This document shows, piece after piece, positions 42,656 through 46,127 of a stretch of 46,127 nt of DNA. Under the pieces are notes generated by a model, which saw nothing but the letters and a program-made list of their open reading frames with translations, ran no database searches and had not been told where the DNA came from. Origin of the DNA: an uncultured Acidimicrobiales bacterium (lineage in GTDB: Bacteria; Actinomycetota; Acidimicrobiia; Acidimicrobiales; CADCTF01); the NCBI GenBank assembly GCA_902805655.1, contig CADCTF010000126.1, positions 1 through 46,127 of the forward strand, written 5' to 3'. A program made the translations under genes and the position numbers. Position 1 is the stretch's first letter, and each line of letters starts with the position of its first letter.

Positions 42656-43429
42656 GTGCCCCACCTTCGCCGCCGGCTCGCGCTCCTCCTGTCGGGCGGT
42701 GCCGTGGTCACCAGCGGGCTGGTGGGCGGCGTGGTCGTGCTCTCGGCGAGCGACGCGGTCGGGGTAGGTGGCGCGCGCCCGGCCCCTACGGCCTCGAGTC
42801 CCGTCCTCGACGAGCCGGAGCTCCTGCTGGAGCCGACGCAGCTGGCGGTGCCCCAACCCACGCTGGTCGAGCCCGAGCCCGAGCCCGAGCTCGAGCCCGA
42901 GCCCGAGCCGGAGCCGGAGCCGGAGCCGGAGGCACCGCGGGAGCCCGAGCGCGTGCGCGCACCTGTGCCGTTGCGTCAGGTTGCGCCGGTCGAGCGCGGC
43001 CCGGTGTCGGTGCCGAAGGATCCCTACGCGGCCGAGCCGATCCGCCAGATCGGCAACATCTACATCCCGAAGATCGGCCTGGACCAGAACCTGATGCAGG
43101 GGATCACGCTGCGGAACATCGACAAGGGCCCTGCGCAGTGGCCGGGGTCGGCGATGCCGGGGGAGAACGGCAACCTCGTGGTCTCCGGGCACCGCACCAC
43201 CAACACCAAGCCGTTCCGGCGCATCCACGAGCTCGAGCCGGGCGATCAGGTCTTCTTCACGGTCGACGACGTGACCACGGCGTACCACGTCACCGGTTCG
43301 CAGATCGTCTATCCCGACGCCATGTGGATCACCGACCAGACGCTCACGCCGACGGCCACCCTGTTCGCCTGCCATCCGCCGGGCTCGGCCAAGCAGCGGT
43401 ACGTGGTGCATCTGGCCATTTCTGCCTAG
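42656..43429 (+). CDS. Class E/D-like sortase with (Glu-Pro)n linker
   Basis: A 257-residue surface transpeptidase. An N-terminal membrane helix (RRLALLLSGGAVVTSGLVGG) is followed by a 21-residue Glu-Pro linker and a catalytic domain with IGNIYIPKIGLDQ, NLVVSGHRTT (catalytic His), ATLFACHPP (catalytic Cys) and KQRYVV (Arg). These enzymes join LPXTG-like proteins or pilins to the wall; no such substrate is visible nearby. Start GTG 42656, with GTG 42608 as a longer option. The acidic linker presumably spans the wall. Confidence 0.92.
   Translation: MPHLRRRLALLLSGGAVVTSGLVGGVVVLSASDAVGVGGARPAPTASSPVLDEPELLLEPTQLAVPQPTLVEPEPEPELEPEPEPEPEPEPEAPREPERVRAPVPLRQVAPVERGPVSVPKDPYAAEPIRQIGNIYIPKIGLDQNLMQGITLRNIDKGPAQWPGSAMPGENGNLVVSGHRTTNTKPFRRIHELEPGDQVFFTVDDVTTAYHVTGSQIVYPDAMWITDQTLTPTATLFACHPPGSAKQRYVVHLAISA
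42869..42931 (+). repeat. GAGCCC/GAGCCG hexamer repeat encoding Glu-Pro linker
   Basis: Twenty-one codons alternating Glu and Pro, with one Leu in place of Pro, inside the sortase gene. It is an in-frame repeat whose length can change by replication slippage without breaking the protein. Similar acidic proline repeats serve as rigid wall-spanning stalks. Confidence 0.85.
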
Positions 43430-43487
43430 TCAGTCCTCAAGGGCAGAGACCGGCCGGCCGATGCACTCGCTACCGAGAGGAGCAGAC

Positions 43488-43850
43488 ATGCCGCACATGG
43501 TCATCTACCGGTCCGCAGAGGGAAAGCCGGGGTACCACCAAGCCGACGTGCTCGACGAAGCCGTGAGGTTCGTGGAGCACTTGCGCAACGCCGAAGAGAT
43601 CGAGGACGCCCGCATCTTCTCGATGCACGAGGTGTCCATCGAGATCAAGACGTACTACCGCGTCGAGGTGTCCGGCGAGGTGCAGGCACCCGCCGCTCCC
43701 CGGGCTCCCCGCCAGGCGGCGGTCGTCACCGCCGGCGCCGACCCCGTGTCGGCCGCGCGTGAGCCTTCGACCACGACCGCCTCGGCGGCACGCGGCGTCC
43801 CCGCCGGGCTCGCCGCCCTGGCTGCGTCCGGTCCCGGGTCCGACGGCTAA
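43488..43850 (+). CDS. Small uncharacterised protein
   Basis: A 120-residue protein starting MPHMVIYRSAEGKPGYHQAD, with a good ribosome site (GAGAGGAG). Residues 1-65 look like a compact alpha/beta domain: DEAVRFVEHLRNAEEIEDAR, then IFSMHEVSIEIKTYYRVEV. The remaining part is Ala/Pro/Thr-rich and probably disordered. The ordered half looks conserved in character, but I do not know its family. It follows the sortase gene by 58 bases. Confidence 0.75.
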   Translation: MPHMVIYRSAEGKPGYHQADVLDEAVRFVEHLRNAEEIEDARIFSMHEVSIEIKTYYRVEVSGEVQAPAAPRAPRQAAVVTAGADPVSAAREPSTTTASAARGVPAGLAALAASGPGSDG

Positions 43851-44085
43851 GGGCTGCACCCAGGCGCTGGAGCAGTCGCCGGCGCCGGGGGGCGGTTCGG
43901 CTTGTTCAACAAGGCGTGAGCGCCGGAGCGTGACGCCGGCTCCCGGTGGCACTCGGCTGTTGCCGACGGAAGTAGCCCGGTGATACGTGGCAGAGTGCCG
44001 TCGAGTCGTACCGGATCGGTGTTGTTCGCGACCGCCACACGAGGGTGATGATGAGGCGGATCCCACAGCCGAGCGCAGGAGCGGG

Positions 44086-45180
44086 ATGGTAGATCCTGCG
44101 GGCGAAGGCTCCGAGGCTCAGGAGACGCCGGGTCGAGGCTGGCGACCTGCGGTGCTCGTGCCGTTCGTCATCGTGGCGATCGTGGTGTTCGCGTCGTTCA
44201 ACCTGGTGCTGCCCTACTACGCCCTGGCTCCGGGATCGGCCACCCAGGTCAACGACCTGATCGAGGTGCCCGACGACCGCTCCCATCCTCCCGACGGCCA
44301 GGTGCTCTTCACGACCGTGTCGCTGTACCCGGCTCGCCCGGTGGACGCGCTGGTGGGATGGATCCGGTCGGACACCGAGCTGATACCGAGGGAGAAGCTG
44401 CTCCCACCCGAGACGACGAGCGACGAGTACCGCGAGCTCAACGCCGAGCTCATGGACGAGTCGAAGCAGGCGGCCATCGTGGTGGCCCTGCGGCGCCTGG
44501 GGCACGCGGTGACGGCCAAGGGCGAGGGAGCCCTCGTCGTACAGGCGCTCGAGGGTTTCCCCGCCTCCCCGGAGCTGAAGTCCGGTGACGTCATAACTGC
44601 GGTCGACGGGCGACCGGTGTCCTTGTTCGACGATGCGGTGCGAGCCATCCGCGTCCATGCGCCCGGGGAGCGGGTGCGCCTCGACGTCCGGGCGCCCGAC
44701 GGCGGGACGCGCTCGGTGGGGATCGTGCTGGCCGAGAACCCGCAGGTGTCCGGCGAGGCCTTCCTCGGGGCGCAGATGCGCACCAGCAAGCCCAGCTACG
44801 ACACGCCGTTCCCGGTCAGCATCCGCACCTCCAACGTCGGGGGCCCGTCGGCGGGCCTTGCGTTCACCCTGGCCCTGATCGACCAGCTCACGGCGGGAGA
44901 GCTCACCGGTGGGCGCAAGGTCGCGGTCACCGGCACCATCAGCCTCGACGGCACGGTGGGCGACGTCGGCGGCGTGGCCCAGAAGACGCGTGCCGTGGAG
45001 GCAGCCGGCTCGAAGGTCTTCCTCGTGCCGCCCGGGGAGTACGAAGAGGCCAAGCGGGCTGCCGGTGGCGACGTCGAGATCTACAAGGTGGCCACGCTGC
45101 AGGAGGCACTGGACGCGCTCGGGCGGCTCGGTGGCGACCTCCGAGCCCTCGGCCCGCCGCCCGTGCCGACCCGGGGCTAG
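44086..45180 (+). CDS. PDZ domain Lon-like (S16) membrane protease, YlbL type
   Basis: A 364-residue protein: one membrane helix (about 20-41), PDZ-like domain (about 140-215) and a Lon-type protease domain (about 225-345) with catalytic Ser255 (GGPSAGLAF) and Lys300 (GGVAQKTRA). Proteins of this type, such as B. subtilis YlbL, cleave membrane-near substrates, including cell-division inhibitors. ATG 44086 has AGGAG five bases upstream; a longer start at GTG 43987 adds unconserved residues. The next gene begins 42 bases downstream. Confidence 0.93.
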   Translation: MVDPAGEGSEAQETPGRGWRPAVLVPFVIVAIVVFASFNLVLPYYALAPGSATQVNDLIEVPDDRSHPPDGQVLFTTVSLYPARPVDALVGWIRSDTELIPREKLLPPETTSDEYRELNAELMDESKQAAIVVALRRLGHAVTAKGEGALVVQALEGFPASPELKSGDVITAVDGRPVSLFDDAVRAIRVHAPGERVRLDVRAPDGGTRSVGIVLAENPQVSGEAFLGAQMRTSKPSYDTPFPVSIRTSNVGGPSAGLAFTLALIDQLTAGELTGGRKVAVTGTISLDGTVGDVGGVAQKTRAVEAAGSKVFLVPPGEYEEAKRAAGGDVEIYKVATLQEALDALGRLGGDLRALGPPPVPTRG

Positions 45181-45222
45181 CGTCTCGCCCCATTCGGCGG
45201 ACCACGGCTCCAGCGGTGTGAC

Positions 45223-46127
45223 GTGACGGGGTTCGCTGCGCTCCACCGCTTCGCGGCCGAGCTGACGCTCTTCCTGAGCTCGGTGTCCGGCGTCGCGCTG
45301 GTCGGCATCCGCGCTTCCCTGCTGGCCCGGACCCGTATCGCCGCGTCGGCCATGGGCCTGGGCTTCCTCCTGCTGGCCGTCACCGCCTTCCTGCGCGGCT
45401 CTGCGCTGGCCGGCGACGCCGCGCCGGACGACCTGGTAGTCGCGGCCAGGGTGGCCGGCAGCGCGTTGGTCGCGGCGGCGGGGGCGCTGCGCTGGGCGGC
45501 CACGCGCAGCTCCAGGAACCTGGCCCTCGCCGGGTTGGCCTCGGTGGCCATCGTCGGGTTGCCGGGTCGAGGCGTGGGTTCCGCATGGGAATCCCTGCTG
45601 GTCGGTGCCGGAGCGCTGGCCATCGGAGCCGCTCTGGCGTGGGCGAGCCGCCGAGCGATCGCCGCAAGGGTGCTGACCGGCTCGGCGGCAACGCTGCTCG
45701 TCGTCGTGCTCGTCGTGTCGCTCGGCTCGTCGGCCGTGCTGTCGGCGAACGTGGAGCGCCAGGAGATGCGCAACCTCGACGACCGCTCCCGTCTCGAAGT
45801 CGCACGTTTGGAGGACACCCGCCGAGCCGTCACCGAGCGCGCCTCCACTCGGGCGGCGGCACTCGCCGCGGAGCCCGGCGCGGCCGCCTGGCTGGCGTCC
45901 ACGGATGCCGGCGGGCTCGATGCGTTCCTGCGCTCCGAGCCCGTCTTCCCTCGCTCGGCCGGTGCGTCCGGCCTCGCGTTCGTGGCCGCCGATGGCACGG
46001 TGCGCGCCGCCGCCGGCGCAGCCAGCACGCCCGGGGCGGCATCGCTGCTGACGGGGTCCGCCGCCGTCAGCACCACGTTGCAGGACCGCACGTCGGAGGG
46101 GTCGTTCGTGGCCGGGCCCGATGGTTC
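45223..46127 (+). CDS. Membrane sensor protein, 3' end outside window
   Basis: GTG 45223 opens a frame that continues past the right edge (301 codons seen). It starts with about six hydrophobic segments (for example LTLFLSSVSGVALVGIR, IAASAMGLGFLLLAVTAFL, VLTGSAATLLVVVLVVSLGS) and then a region (SANVERQEMRNLDDRSRLE and onward, ending in AFVAADGTVRAAAGAAS) that looks like an outer Cache/CHASE-type sensor. A cyclase or histidine-kinase output domain probably lies beyond the window, but is not seen. The opposite strand has an open frame here, but it is Ser/Ala/Arg-rich and not convincing. Confidence 0.7.
   Translation, partial: MTGFAALHRFAAELTLFLSSVSGVALVGIRASLLARTRIAASAMGLGFLLLAVTAFLRGSALAGDAAPDDLVVAARVAGSALVAAAGALRWAATRSSRNLALAGLASVAIVGLPGRGVGSAWESLLVGAGALAIGAALAWASRRAIAARVLTGSAATLLVVVLVVSLGSSAVLSANVERQEMRNLDDRSRLEVARLEDTRRAVTERASTRAAALAAEPGAAAWLASTDAGGLDAFLRSEPVFPRSAGASGLAFVAADGTVRAAAGAASTPGAASLLTGSAAVSTTLQDRTSEGSFVAGPDG

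Noticed and set aside
45177-46091. Minus-strand open frame of 304 codons at the right edge
   Set aside because: Ala/Ser/Thr/Arg-rich product; the plus strand has hydrophobic helices in good order starting at GTG 45223.

Overview
This 46 kb window is high-GC chromosomal DNA with tightly packed genes on both strands, many GTG starts, and many 1-4 base stop/start overlaps. A WhiB-family regulator, an Eis-type acetyltransferase, a SenX3-like kinase, an F420-type luciferase-like oxidoreductase, a zincin_2/F420-associated protein, an ECF41 sigma factor and a MoxR/VWA pair resembling mycobacterial Rv0958/Rv0959 all point to an actinobacterium. A free-standing mreB and several small lineage-type proteins make the class Acidimicrobiia the best guess, but this is inference. 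I see no rRNA, tRNA, CRISPR array, insertion sequence or prophage.

Layout. 1-5.7 kb is the least orderly part: a partial erythromycin-esterase gene, a GAF fragment, a GAF-SpoIIE phosphatase coupled by ATGA to a small membrane protein, about 0.7 kb with no convincing gene, and one or two frameshifted Nudix genes next to a PPOX-type flavin protein. 5.7-11.7 kb (minus strand) holds a lipoprotein serpin, sdhB and sdhA without membrane-anchor genes, and a family-2 glycoside hydrolase. 11.8-20.5 kb is a MoxR-like AAA ATPase and its VWA partner, separated by a second SpoIIE phosphatase, an endonuclease VIII-like glycosylase, a membrane Ser/Thr kinase and a lipoprotein. 20.5-25.8 kb holds eis, a GT87-like transferase, a GT2-methyltransferase fusion and a MATE exporter that seems to start at CTG. 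25.9-35.2 kb carries whiB, glutamate formimidoyltransferase, an F420-type oxidoreductase, tatA, an intact HtrA protease, enoyl-CoA hydratase, surE, a SenX3-like kinase, an MFS transporter and a phosphodiesterase. 35.2-38.6 kb has three neighbouring genes whose products have lost recognised catalytic motifs: a zincin without HExxH, an SDR without YxxxK and an HtrA without its His and Ser. 38.7-46.1 kb has moaE, a small membrane protein, mreB, an ECF41 sigma factor with its carboxymuconolactone-decarboxylase partner and a recognisable ECF41 promoter, a HEAT-repeat protein, a sortase, a small conserved-looking protein, a PDZ-Lon protease and the start of a membrane sensor cut by the window end.

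How the genes work together. Most are housekeeping or envelope genes. The two best-supported regulatory units are the ECF41 operon (sigma factor, oxidoreductase-like partner, own promoter) and the MoxR/VWA cassette, whose interleaved kinase and phosphatase genes suggest, without proving, a link to protein phosphorylation. The most unusual stretch is the run of apparent pseudoenzymes at 35.2-38.6 kb.
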